A stretch of DNA of 64,000 nt from Sphaerolaimus hirsutus (Eukaryota > Nematoda > Chromadorea > Monhysterida > Sphaerolaimidae): NCBI GenBank assembly GCA_964036195.1, contig OZ038451.1, positions 9,738,529 through 9,802,528 on the forward strand. Direction: 5' to 3'. A program made the translations under genes and the position numbers. Below, piece by piece: positions 34,601-47,164 of this stretch. The number at the start of each line of letters is the position of its first letter. Position 1 is the stretch's first letter. Below the pieces are notes generated by a model. It was not told where the DNA came from. It was given only the letters and a program-made list of their open reading frames with translations, and searched no databases.

Positions 34601-37600
34601 CCATTTTGTATCGCAGTTTTTCTCACACGCCCACGCAATTTGGTGGTATATAAGGAGGGTTATTTGTCCACTTTAGACACTCACAAGAGAAACAAAATGA
34701 CCAAGCAACCAGAGGACAATATCGACCAGACGACCACCCAGCAGACGACACCCGATCCAGTTGAAATGGATACCACACCTATGGAATACGAATTGGTAGA
34801 CTCAGAAGCAGAACAGGACGATGAAATTCAAATACATCCTGAAGAGGATATCTTTGATGAAACTTTGGTAGAAAATCTTGTAGATTCTGGCGTGAATGAT
34901 ATTGACATTAAACAACATTACAATTTTTTGAGTAAAAATGTATTCGATATCGAGATTGAATACCCCGAATGGAAGGGTCTTTTTGAAATATCTGAACCAT
35001 ATCAGGAAGAAAATGGAAAGTTTTACGTAAAATATTTTGTGTATGATGTGAAATTTGTAAATGATCTAGCCGATAAAGTTTCAGACCCAATCTTATTTTT
35101 GGAATATGTACTTACAAAATGTTTAAAATCTGTTTTTGTGGAATATTTAAACACTGACAATAAACGTAAAATGCTCGCAGGTGTGAAAATTATGAGTAAG
35201 GCATTTGATAAAGGTTATATTTTAACTAAAATGACAGATGTAGAAAATTTATCAATTTCAGCTATTTTAAATAGAGTAGAATTAATTTTTCAATCTGAAG
35301 CATTGGATGAACATTCATTATTGAATGGGTTTTTTGTACACGTAACAACGGTAGAAAAAGATAACGTAATTGCATGCGGATTTTCCAATTACAAATGTCT
35401 CGCTTCAACCAAGCAACGAATAAAAAAATTTTCTAGGTCCATTTTAGAGCCACCTGAAATACCAGGTTTAGAAGAAAAATGTCTACCTATTTGTATTTAC
35501 ATTGGATGGAATCATTTATTAACTAAAATGGTAAAAAATCGCAAATTTTATAGACATGCGATGAAAAAGTCACGTAAAGGTAAATACAATAATATGGAAA
35601 AGGACACGTGGAATTTGATAAATGTAGCGACATCGCACGGTTATTTAGGCAAAGGTGATATAAGTGTGGATACCAAACCTCTCATAATGGCTTTGAACAC
35701 GCTTAAACCAAAAATTGCAAAAATACTTTTTGGTACTCGTATTTGGAGATTCGAAGATGGAGGCTTGGAGTTAGTTTACAAATTTCCAGAATTAAACAAG
35801 AACGTTTTGTGGATCGATTTGTTACATACAGATCAAAATCACACAGTTCTCATTAAATCAATCGCGGCAGTATCAAATTCGCATACGGTAACTGATTGTT
35901 GCTCCAAATTTTTGTATAGTGTGGCAAGTACTTGTAAATGTGAACACGGTGTTTGTCCAATGTGTTATTCAAATACAATGTGTAAAATCGATCGAAGTGT
36001 GAAAATTATCGAGTGTTCAGACTGTAATAGAAAGTTTTATAGTAAAGAGTGTTATAAAAATCATTTTAAAAATATTTATTCCACAAAGAAAAATGTCATG
36101 ACAAAAATGCAAATAGATGAAAATTTCAACGAATCCAATGATTCTGCGTATTTTGAAGAATTCAAATTACGTGATCCGCAATGGGGAGATAACGATTTAA
36201 CAATATGTCAAGCTGTAATGTTTTGTAAAATTTGTAAAAAAAAAGTAATTTTGGGAAGTGGTCATCAATTCTGTGGATACACTAAATGTTATTACTGTCA
36301 AAAGTATATACCAATTGAAAAATCATTTAACGATCACATGTTCGAGTGTTTTTTTCAAAAACCCATTCCGTATGAGATAAAAAATCCCGGTAAAGAATTT
36401 CAATTGATTTTTTACGACACTGAAACTTTTACTCAATCGTGCGAAGATCCGATAATTAATAATGTGAATTTTGAAAATAAACTGGAAAATTTATCAAAAC
36501 GTAAGTTACACAAAACTTATGCCGTATACTGCACTAGGCGTTGTAATCTGTGTTTTTTTAGCAACGAAGCTTGCAATCAATGTAAACTGGGAGAAAAGTT
36601 TTTTTATGGATTACAAGCAATAGAACAGTTTTACTTTTTTCTCATGGATTATGGATATAACACCAACGCGACCGCGATAGCTCATAATTTAAGTTTTGAT
36701 TTGTGTGAAATATTAGCATTACTGATTAAAAATGGACTAATGCCAAAATTATGCCTGAGCAATGGTAAGAGAATATTTTATATGGTTGCAAACAAATGTT
36801 TGAGTTTTTTGTGTAGCATGAAATTTTTTCCAATGGCTCTCGCGAGTTTGAGTGAAGCGTTTAAATGTAAAACTGTCAAAGGGTATCACCCTCACCATTT
36901 TATCACAAAAGATAATTTGTACAATAAATACGATTGTTTACCAGAAATTCGGTATTACGATTCAATCAATATGAAAAAGTCGACGGAAAATGATTTTTTA
37001 GAGTGGTATGGAAAGCACAAATTCGATCCCTTTGATGTTAAGGAACACACTTTATATTACATACGGAATGATGTTGCAATTTTGGAAGAAGCCTTTATGA
37101 AGTTTTCTCAAGAAATTTATTCAATGTTTCAAATTATACCGCATCTCAATGCCAAATCATTGAGTTCTTTGGCCAATTTTATTTGGAGATGTAAATTTTT
37201 AGATTGTAATTTAATTCTTCATACACCAATCAATAATACCTACAATTTTGGGGATAATCAGAGTGCATCTGCACTCAAATCTATTTTAGCATTGGCGGAA
37301 TATTATAATAACAAATATATACGTTATTCTAGAACAGAAGGGGGTGAATTTACAGTAGAATGTTTTGATAGACAATTGGGAAAAAATCGAAAATTCAAAA
37401 TTGATTGCGTGGTATACAAAGATATTGAAAAGCAACAAATTGAGTTGTTTAGAGAAATAAATGGATGTTTTTGGCATGGTTGCCCCAATTGTTACCCTTC
37501 GCGTTACAGAATCCCACCCCAAATGCATTTTTCCCATAAGAACAATCACGAAGAAACTATGAGACGAAAAGCTATGATTGAACAAACAACGGGAATAAAG

Positions 37601-40600
37601 CTAGAAAGTTGGTACTCTTGCGACATTGCGAGATTGAGGGAATCTAATTTAGAATTTGCTCAAATATACAATAAAAGTAAAATTAAGGAACCTTTAAATA
37701 TACGTCGAGCTTATTATGGGGGTCAAACATCCTGTTTTAGAACATTTTGTAGCACTCATCCAGATGCGACACTTTTTGACGAAAATTTCCCATTTCACTA
37801 CAGTGACGATTTTAAAATTGGATATATTGATATTTGTTCCATGTACGCTAGCGTAATGAAAAAAGCATCATTTCCGGTAGGTGTTCCTCGCGTATTGAAT
37901 GGGGAACAGTTGACTAATATACAAAACTATTACGGTAAATCATTGCCATTCGCAGCCGGTGTTTTACAGGTTGATATATTAGCCCCTAAAGGTTGCTTGT
38001 TACCGTGTTTACCCGTAAAAGTTGGTAAATTATCAGTTTTTGCAACGTGTTTTAATTGCGCGTTCATTTACGCATCTGGCGCGAATGAATTTCCAAAACC
38101 CGATGGTTCATATAGGTGCAAGTGTACCGACAAACAGAGAAAAATATTTGGGACATATTCTGTAAACTGTTTGAATATGGCATTGGAAAGAGGATACAAA
38201 ATTTTAAGATGTTATGAAGGACTTATTTACAACCATATGTGTCAGTGGTCCCAGGCCAATCCACATACTAATTTATTCAGTGAGTTTATTGATACACTTT
38301 ACGCCAAAAAATTAGCCGCTTCAAAGCAAAACTTTAAAACAAAGGAAGAAAAAGAAAAATTTTGCAAAGATTTTATGGATAAAGAAAGTTACGATATTAG
38401 CGCAGAAAATTTTAATGTAAATCCTACAAAGGCAAAAATTTGCAAATTGTTGATGAATAGTTGCTACGGTCAATTGGGACTCAATGCGAACAAATCACAA
38501 TTTTTGTTTATCAAAGATCAGAAAAAATTCTTTGATATTGTTTTCAATGCAGAGAATGAAATTTTGGAATTATTTACCATGTCACCTAATATTATGAGGG
38601 TCAAATTGCAAAGAGTGGATGAATTTGCTCATAATTCTAGAAATAGTTGCCTTATTTTAGCGCTTTATATTACGAGTCACGCTAGAGCGGCCTTGCAAAG
38701 ATTGCTCGAAATGTTCGAATACGATAGGTTACTGTATTGCGATACCGATAGCGCAATTTATTGTACACAAAAAGGACAAAGTGAACCTCAACATACACCT
38801 AATGATTTAGGTGGATTGAAGGATGAGATTTCGCCTGATCTTTTTATAAGCGAATTCTGTTGCATAGCTCCAAAAATGTATATAAATACATATAGGAATA
38901 AAAATGACCCTAATATTGGATACACAGATGTCAAGGCTAAAGGAGTTAGAATAACTAACAAAAATTTTTTAAATTTACAGAATACAGAATTCAAGAAGCA
39001 ACTGATTGCTTTTTTTTACGGCACCTCTCCCGCGGAGAAACTCCCCGACCCTATATATACTGAAAATCTTCAATTTAGAAATATTAATTCCATTACCGGT
39101 GTTACAACTGGTGTTACCACAAAGCAAGTATCATTACATTTGAGGAAACGATACCACTATATAAATAATCACAAAACTTTCTCTATACCTTGGGGGTACG
39201 CGGAACATTTGATGCCGCATGAAATGAACTAGGATGGATCAAAAATTTTCTTACGATGACATAAAATTTGCAGATTGGAGGCAGTCTTATTTAATAGTAG
39301 GACCAACTCAAGCGGGTAAAACTCATTTTTGCATTAATTTTTTACGTGCAGCACTCGATGGAAATTTAGGATTAGATCCACCAGTTGAAAAAGTAATCAT
39401 ATGTTCAGGGTCAACGCAAAAAAATCAACAATCAATGTATCCTAAATTAGTCGATGAATTTGGTACTGATAAAGTAAGGGTATTAGAGAGAAACCGCGTA
39501 GTTGATTTGGATAAAATTGAAGATGACCCAACCCCATCTATAATAGTATTTGATGACCTACAACTTAACTTACCTCCACTTTACGTTAGTAGACTATTTT
39601 CAAATGTTGTCAGTCACGCAAAAAACTTGATAGTACTTTTTATGGTTCAGGATCCTTTTTTATCACACCAAATGAAAATCTTGAGGAGGATGTGTTCTTA
39701 TCTTGTTCTATTTAAATACCCCATGTCAAATGTAGTTGTTAATTTAGCAAACAGTTGGTTCGGTAGAGGTGAACAAAGGACAAAGTTTTTGCAAGCATAT
39801 CAAGACGCGATAACAACGCAACATTACGGATATTTAACTGTTTGCTTTCTAACAGCTATCAATCCAATGTTTCAAGCTAGATCCAACCTATTTAATGAAA
39901 ACGATCTCGATGAAATGATCATTTATGATTTAACGAATGCTATTGAATCTGATATTTACAATCTATAGATATGGAGAACAAAGTAATCAAAAATAGAAGA
40001 GTTCCTAGAGTTCTCAAATACATGGACGCGTTAAAGAAAATGCGTCAATTTTCTTCCAGTGAGGGGTTGAAAACATATATAAACAAGGTGTCGACTCGAG
40101 TTTTAGCCACATTTATGGATTGTGTTTACAACTGTTCAATCAATGATTCTTACCGTAAGACCTTAACGAGTTTTCAAAAAAGACGAATAGACTATTACAA
40201 ACCATTGTCTGATAAATTATTATCAATTAGGGGACCTTTGGGTACAAGAATACGTAAGAATTTGTCTCAACACGTTTCTATTAAGTATATCGAGTCAATT
40301 TTACAACCTATAATTTCAAAGTTTGATGGAGGCTCCAAGAGGGACGAATAGAGTTAATGTGCGAGATTTCAAGTGGGTTCTCAAGAAATTTGTATCAGAA
40401 GAAAATGATAAACAAGTTTTGGAAAATGTTTTAAACCGCATAATTCACAGTAAGCGATTATCTGCTAATGAAAAACTCCATTTATTAAACGCGGTTCGAA
40501 ATAAAATTTCTACAGTTTTGAATTCCAAATATCGAGTAGACATGTTTCCAAATGAACATAGTGCAGTTAATAACTCGTCTCAACAAACATTCAGGCTACC

Positions 40601-43600
40601 CACACCTCCACCGTCACCTACTAGAGAAGATGAAATGCGAGTAACGCCTAAACGAGAATCACCAGATGAAAAATTTAGTTCCAATTATTCACCAAATGAG
40701 CTGTTCGGTATTGACACAGGTAATTTAACGGGTGATCATCAAAGTAGGACTATTCTTAGGAAACGTAGATCTCAACACGCAACTTCACCTAGGGGTAAAG
40801 TCACCAAGAGGCGTAGCAACGTAGCAAAACAAATAGATTTTGACCTCGAAACAGATGAAAATGTAACACCTTTACAACAAAGAAGGGAAACTGGTTTGAA
40901 TTCACCTATAGTTACGGGTAACCCCACATTTGAAATGGAATACGAAGATAGTCCAAAAATGAGAAAAATGTTGAAATCTGTCGATCGACAGTTGCAAAGA
41001 AGAAAAGTAAAAGTTGACAGTATGAATAGAATTTTTTCCCCCAGCACAAATAAACCAATCGAAGGTAGTGATTATTCAGCAATGGTGCGTTATTTAGCAT
41101 CTATTAAAGCAAATGAAGGGCAAATAAAAGGCGCGAAAGGTGAAGTCCCCATCGGCATTCAACAAATGAGCGAGCTAATATCGAAACAAAACTTTGGAAA
41201 AACTAGAAAAGACACTCAAGCGTATATCAACTTAATTTTGAGTCAAATAGGTAGAGGGGCTTTGTGGACTAGGAGGAAAGTAGTAAATGGTCACATTGAC
41301 TGGTTGGAAAATGACTGGTAAACGATACAATGCGCTGTTGAATTATTTATGGACAGGAAAAATATCCAGTGGTAAAGTTCAGGCAAAAAAAATCACAAAA
41401 GCTCTTTTTTCGAGACCGGAAATTCTTTTCCAAGAAGCCAAAAAATATAACAAGTCAATAACTAAAAAAGATGTAGTTCAGTGGTTGGAGAAACAACGTG
41501 GGTACATTTTAACGAAACAACAAAAACGAAATAAAAGAAAAACGAGACCAGTTATCGCTACCGGTTTATATCAGACTTTATCAATTGATATAGCTTTTTT
41601 TGCGCCACCAAAAGGTAAGTTTTTTTTAGAGAGTTTTTTTAGCAATTTGTCCCTTTTCAGATATGATCCACTTTAGATTACTGAAAAATAAAACAGCAAA
41701 ACACGTAAAAGAAAAATTTTCAGAAATTTTAGACGAAGTACGAGCGAGGGGGGGATCACCCAATACCATCACATGCGACATGGCGAAGGAATTTTTGAGT
41801 AACGAATTTCGTTCATTTCTAGAGGAAAATGGAATAAATTTAAGACCTTTGGCATCGTATCAAAAAAATAGTCCAGTTGAGAGAATTATAGGAACAATAA
41901 GAACCCGTCTGGGACGTCATTTTACCACAACGAAATATAAACGTTATTATTATATTCTCAAACACTTGATTGATGCCATAAATCAGACACCCAGAAAGTA
42001 TTTAAATGGAAAAGCACCGATAGAACTAACCATTTTGAATGACCGCGAGATTTTTAAAAAACGTTTCTCTCCCAAATTAACAAAGGGTACTTTACGTAAC
42101 ATTCCGCGTGAACGCAGACCTAAACCCAAATTTAAGATTAACGACATCGTGCACGCTCGCATACATAAAACATTCACCAAATCAACTGATCAAAAGTTTA
42201 GTGAAAATACATATTTTGTAGCTGAAATAAACAACAATTTTGTACCATACACGTATAAGATTTCAAAGGGTAGGGACGGTGAGGTCACTTTACCAACTGT
42301 ACTTTACGCTGAAGATTTGGTTTTAGCTACGACAAACAACTAAGATATAAAATTTTCCAATGTATACCAATACCAAGAAACCTGATAGTTCAATTAACTA
42401 TAAAGATGACAAAAAAATCGAACCATTAATCATGGAAGCACCGCGAACTCAAACTAGAGACAAAACGTGTAACGTGAATAAAAAGTTTATTTTACAGTCG
42501 AGCATAACTACGCTACAACTCGTGACTATCGTCATTCTGTTAGTATTTATAAGCATCAACTACCCCCCTAAAAAAATTCACTCTTCGATTCGGGAAGCCA
42601 GTAATCTCTTATTGGAGTTTTTCAAGTTATTGAACATACCGCAAAACACGAAGTTGTATCGCATGGTATTTAACAGTACGTGGTAAGTAAAAAATGGTGT
42701 ATTGCAGCGAGCTTTACCTAGACATTGTGTTACGGGGAGATAATTTAATTTTTGATTTTCCCAATAACTTAAAATTTAATCCCAATGAAAGTTGGGAATT
42801 GGGATTACATTCAATTTACATAAACAGCGTAGATAAGAGCGTCAATTTTTTCAATTCATCACTGAAAAATTATTTCGTAGTGTTCGATGCTTACGGGCAT
42901 TTTTACTTTGCCCGTGTAAACTTTGACAGCATTTTACATAAAGCTGGACAATTCGAGTTTTTGTCAAACGTTCCCACCAAGGATGAAATTTTAAAATGTA
43001 TAGAAGAATCGATAAAAGAGGGGAGTGTCAAGTGTGATTCGTTGTCGGATCTCAACCAAAAATGCGGTCAATTTTGGATGGAAGTGTTGCAAGAAATTGG
43101 AACATATCAACGCGATTTTAATATTAGATACCGGAGAGATATCGTAAATAAGCAGTATATTCCACCCCAATTGACAATTGCCACGAAACCCCACCTAGCA
43201 TTTTCACACGTCGATCCGTTACACCCCGATAAGGGTTTAGTTAAGATTCAAAAAGAAATGATACCCCTGATACGGTCCTATAACTGGATAAAACCCATAA
43301 GTGAAGGTGCGGACATTGAAAATCCAAAATTTGAAAGCGTGTTACAATATGAAAGGAAAAATAATCATATAATTTTTGAAAATACATTTCCTCAGGTAAA
43401 ACGGGATGACAACTGCTCAACGATTATATTTTCAAAGCCTCTGCGAGAACTGTTGGGGTTAAAATCACCATTCATTGGAACAACAGAGTCTGAAACGACA
43501 CCTAGTGTCGTAAATGTCCAAGACAGTTCGGGAAATTTTTTGGGGTCGCAAATGCTCTACGTGACGTGTATAGCATCGCTTGAAAATACAATTTTTGGCT

Positions 43601-46600
43601 CTAATAAGGTGAGTATAGCGAGTATTCCGTTATCGAATGATTCTGTAATTGAAAATATCAATTATGAAGCAAAAAACATCAAATATTTTCCAATTGGTTC
43701 AATTTTAACAGACAAATTACAATTTGATTTTTTATACGAAAGTGCATCTCGTGTAAATTTATTACCAAATGCTCGCATTTTTTTATCCCTAGTTTTGAGG
43801 AAAAGACCTATATTACACTAGTACATTGAATGGTATATAAACACGAACCATCTTAACATTTTTAGTATCGCAACGATGGACAACGAACGGGCAGAAAAGG
43901 ACTGTCAGAACATTCACAGGTATAATTTCGGCCTAACAAATTATCCAAATTCTAAATTTTACTCAGATGTTATTAAAAAGTCATCAACCTTTTCTGGATT
44001 AATGGGTCTAGGTGGGGACAAACAAAAACCAAATTCTAAAGTTTATTCTACTTGTATAGAAAAATCAACTAGTGCAGTGGGATTAGGAAAAGATATGAAT
44101 AATCTAGCAACTACTAGATCGTTAACTGAACCGTTAGTAATTAGTAGTAATCAACCCAGCCAGGATAATACTGGTACAAAGTTGGTAGAATCAAAAAAGC
44201 GAAAAACAAGAAAACGAAAGATTGGGATGGGTACGAAATGAAAGGTGGGTGGAAAACGCAACAAAATTGGAGGACGCAAAGTTGGTCGAAGGGGTAGACG
44301 CGTAGCAAAAGGGCGACGCAAAAGTACAACGCAAAGAAGACGACGTAAAAGTAAAAATCCAGTAACTATTCCACTATTTCCACGGTGAGCATCTCAAAAC
44401 CGACTGGTTAGTATATAAATAGAGACCAAACGATCATAGCTTTCAATTTTTCAACAAATTTTTACAGAAACGATGGCTTTGTCGAGGGGCGGTAACATTA
44501 CGGCCGTGGCACCAGAAACGTTACTCAAATCAAAACCGGATATAGACAGCGATTTTATAATTCCAGAGGAAATATTGTATCATAGAGCACCAGGCGTATA
44601 TTCGGCATTCGTTCAACAAAATCTATTACCTATTCCATTATCAACTCAACATCAACCCGATGCTACCAGTTGGACGTTTGAACTCAATACATCGCAATAT
44701 TATTTAGACTTGAGTAATATATTTATCAGAGTCCAATTTCAAGTGGTTCAAGAAGATGGTACAAACATTCCAGCGCAATGGGGAGATACGAATGAATCGT
44801 GCGTATCGTGGGTTGCTCCTATTCCAGGCATAGCTCAAACAATGTGGAGAACTGTAAAACTTTTTTCACGTGACCAACTAATTTTAGAAATTATTGATAC
44901 GTACGCATACCTAGCTGAATTAAAAAATACCGTACTAAGCAATATCGATGATCACATTAAGGTTAAAGAAATTCAAGGGTGGTTCAAAGAGAATTACGAT
45001 AATCTAGAAAGTGAAACTCCAACCGAAGCTTTCGTGAAACGAGCTAGGCAAATTTCTGGATCAAAAATGTGTAATTGTTTTTCACCATTACTGTTGGACA
45101 TGTTAACTACAAAGTGTTTATGGCCCGCCAATTTTCCGATTAAATTTCAATTACAACGTCATAGTGATTCATTCATGTTAGAGTGTTTTAAAAAAAGTAT
45201 TCCAGAGTTTGTAAACCAAGCTAAAAAGTACAAGTTTAAGTTTCATAAAGTAGAAATGTTTGGTAGATTTTTACAACCTGATGGTGAAACTGCTATAGGC
45301 GTGGAAGAAACAATAGTAGAAAAACCATTGAAAATGCATTTTCTCAATTGTCGAGTAGTGAGATCGCAAATACCCCCAAATGCTAGCGAAAGTTCAACAA
45401 CGGCTATTGTGAGTGGAAAACTCCCATCGTTCGTGATAATCCAGTTTTTGGATAACAATAGATATCTTTCTAATGACATTACACAACAAAAATTTGTATT
45501 TCAACCAAATAATATTGAAAGAGCATCCGTGATTTTTGGGTCAAACAGACATCCAGCAAACCCATTTGAATTTGAAACGGGCGGTGGAGATTTTGGATAC
45601 GAGATTGCATATGCAGAGTTGTGTCGATGTTTGAAGAAAAATTTTGGTATTGAAGAAGTGATTTGGTTTAGACATTTCAAGACTGGAAAATTTTTATTAG
45701 CGTTCGACCCAAGTCCATGCTCTGTGAATCAAGAACAATCAAATCTACATTCTATTGGTAGTTGCGCCTTAGATTTGAGATTCCACACACCGGTTGGTCC
45801 GAATGGACTAACGGTGTTGGTATACATGTTCACATTAGCTTCCGTCCATTTACACGCAGATCGTACCATTTTGAGCAATGCTAATTATTGACAATGGAAA
45901 TTGATGATATTAGTACGATCTTGAAATCTGATGGGTTGATGAAATGGAAAACAAAGTGTATAAAGTTAGAAAATGCATTTCCAATAGGTGTAGGTTGTGG
46001 GGTGGTCTGTTTTTTACAATACAAGAATTTGTCTTACGGTCATTTTGTGTCTTTATTTCGCATTAATCAGGATTGTATTTATATATTCGATAGTTTAGGA
46101 GAGACAAATCTACACGATGATACCATAATCTTTTTATTGAAAGCTTGCGCTCCTACTTGTAGTACAATTATGATAAATAGTGTTCAACCCCAAAGTAAAA
46201 ATTCTTCAAAATGTGGTTTGTACGCCGTAATATTTTTAAAACTCGCGCTCATGATAACAGTTGATAATAATTACGCACCACTTACATCTATGAAAGATGC
46301 TATAAAAATTATTGAACATTGTAACAAGGGTAATATAGGTATGCTATTTAGAATGTTATTTCCTTACACTCCATTGAATCGACTATCAACTAATGCTATT
46401 CGCTTAATTCGCAGTACGTAATGTATACAAATAAATGTTAAATGAGTAAATTATGGAATTTGGAATCGGTGTAATGATGCTGGGTGTAATGCTTAAAACG
46501 AGATAACTACTAACAATTTAGAGGTTACACTGTAGGAAAACCTCCTCCCTATGACAAAAAAAGGGTACCCCTCAATGCAAACCGCTGGCTGCGACCCCCC

Positions 46601-47120
46601 TGGGTAAACCCTGACCACGACTCTCCAAAAACGTCTGAGCAACTGCAACCCCTCCTCGCAATCGCGCGCGAGCCAGCGCACGCTCATGCAAAGTGTCAAT
46701 AGTTACGGGAAATGTGCCGTAAAATGACAACTCACTGAAAAAACTGCAACCCCCCTGGGAAACTGCCTGAAAAACTGCAACCCCTCCTCGCAATCGCGCG
46801 CGAGCCAGCGCACGCTCATGCAAAGTGTCAATAGTTACGGAAAATGTACCGTAAAATGACAACTCGCTGAAAAAACTGCAACCCCCCGGGAAACTGCACT
46901 GCAACCCCCCTGGGAAACTGCACTACAACCCCCTGGGAAACTGCCTGAAAACTGCACCACTGGGAAACTACCGGGAACTGGCCGGAAAACTACCCTACAA
47001 CCCCCGGGAAACTGCACTGGACCGGTGAAGAACCCCCACGCGCGCTGGCGCGCGCCGAGTTCAACGCGCATGTCGATGGGGTTACCCGCAGGGTAACCCC
47101 ATCGGCAGGCGCTCCGTCCA

Positions 47121-47164
<44 letters not shown>

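Noticed and set aside
34586-34696. Extra 37 N-terminal codons of PolB
   Set aside because: They lie in the 78-bp repeat and on the TATA box; the ATG at 34697 follows the box at a normal distance.
41615-41660. 46-bp GT..AG intron in the integrase
   Set aside because: Consensus-like borders, but its removal deletes a core strand that the unspliced frame encodes; one extra T explains the break better.
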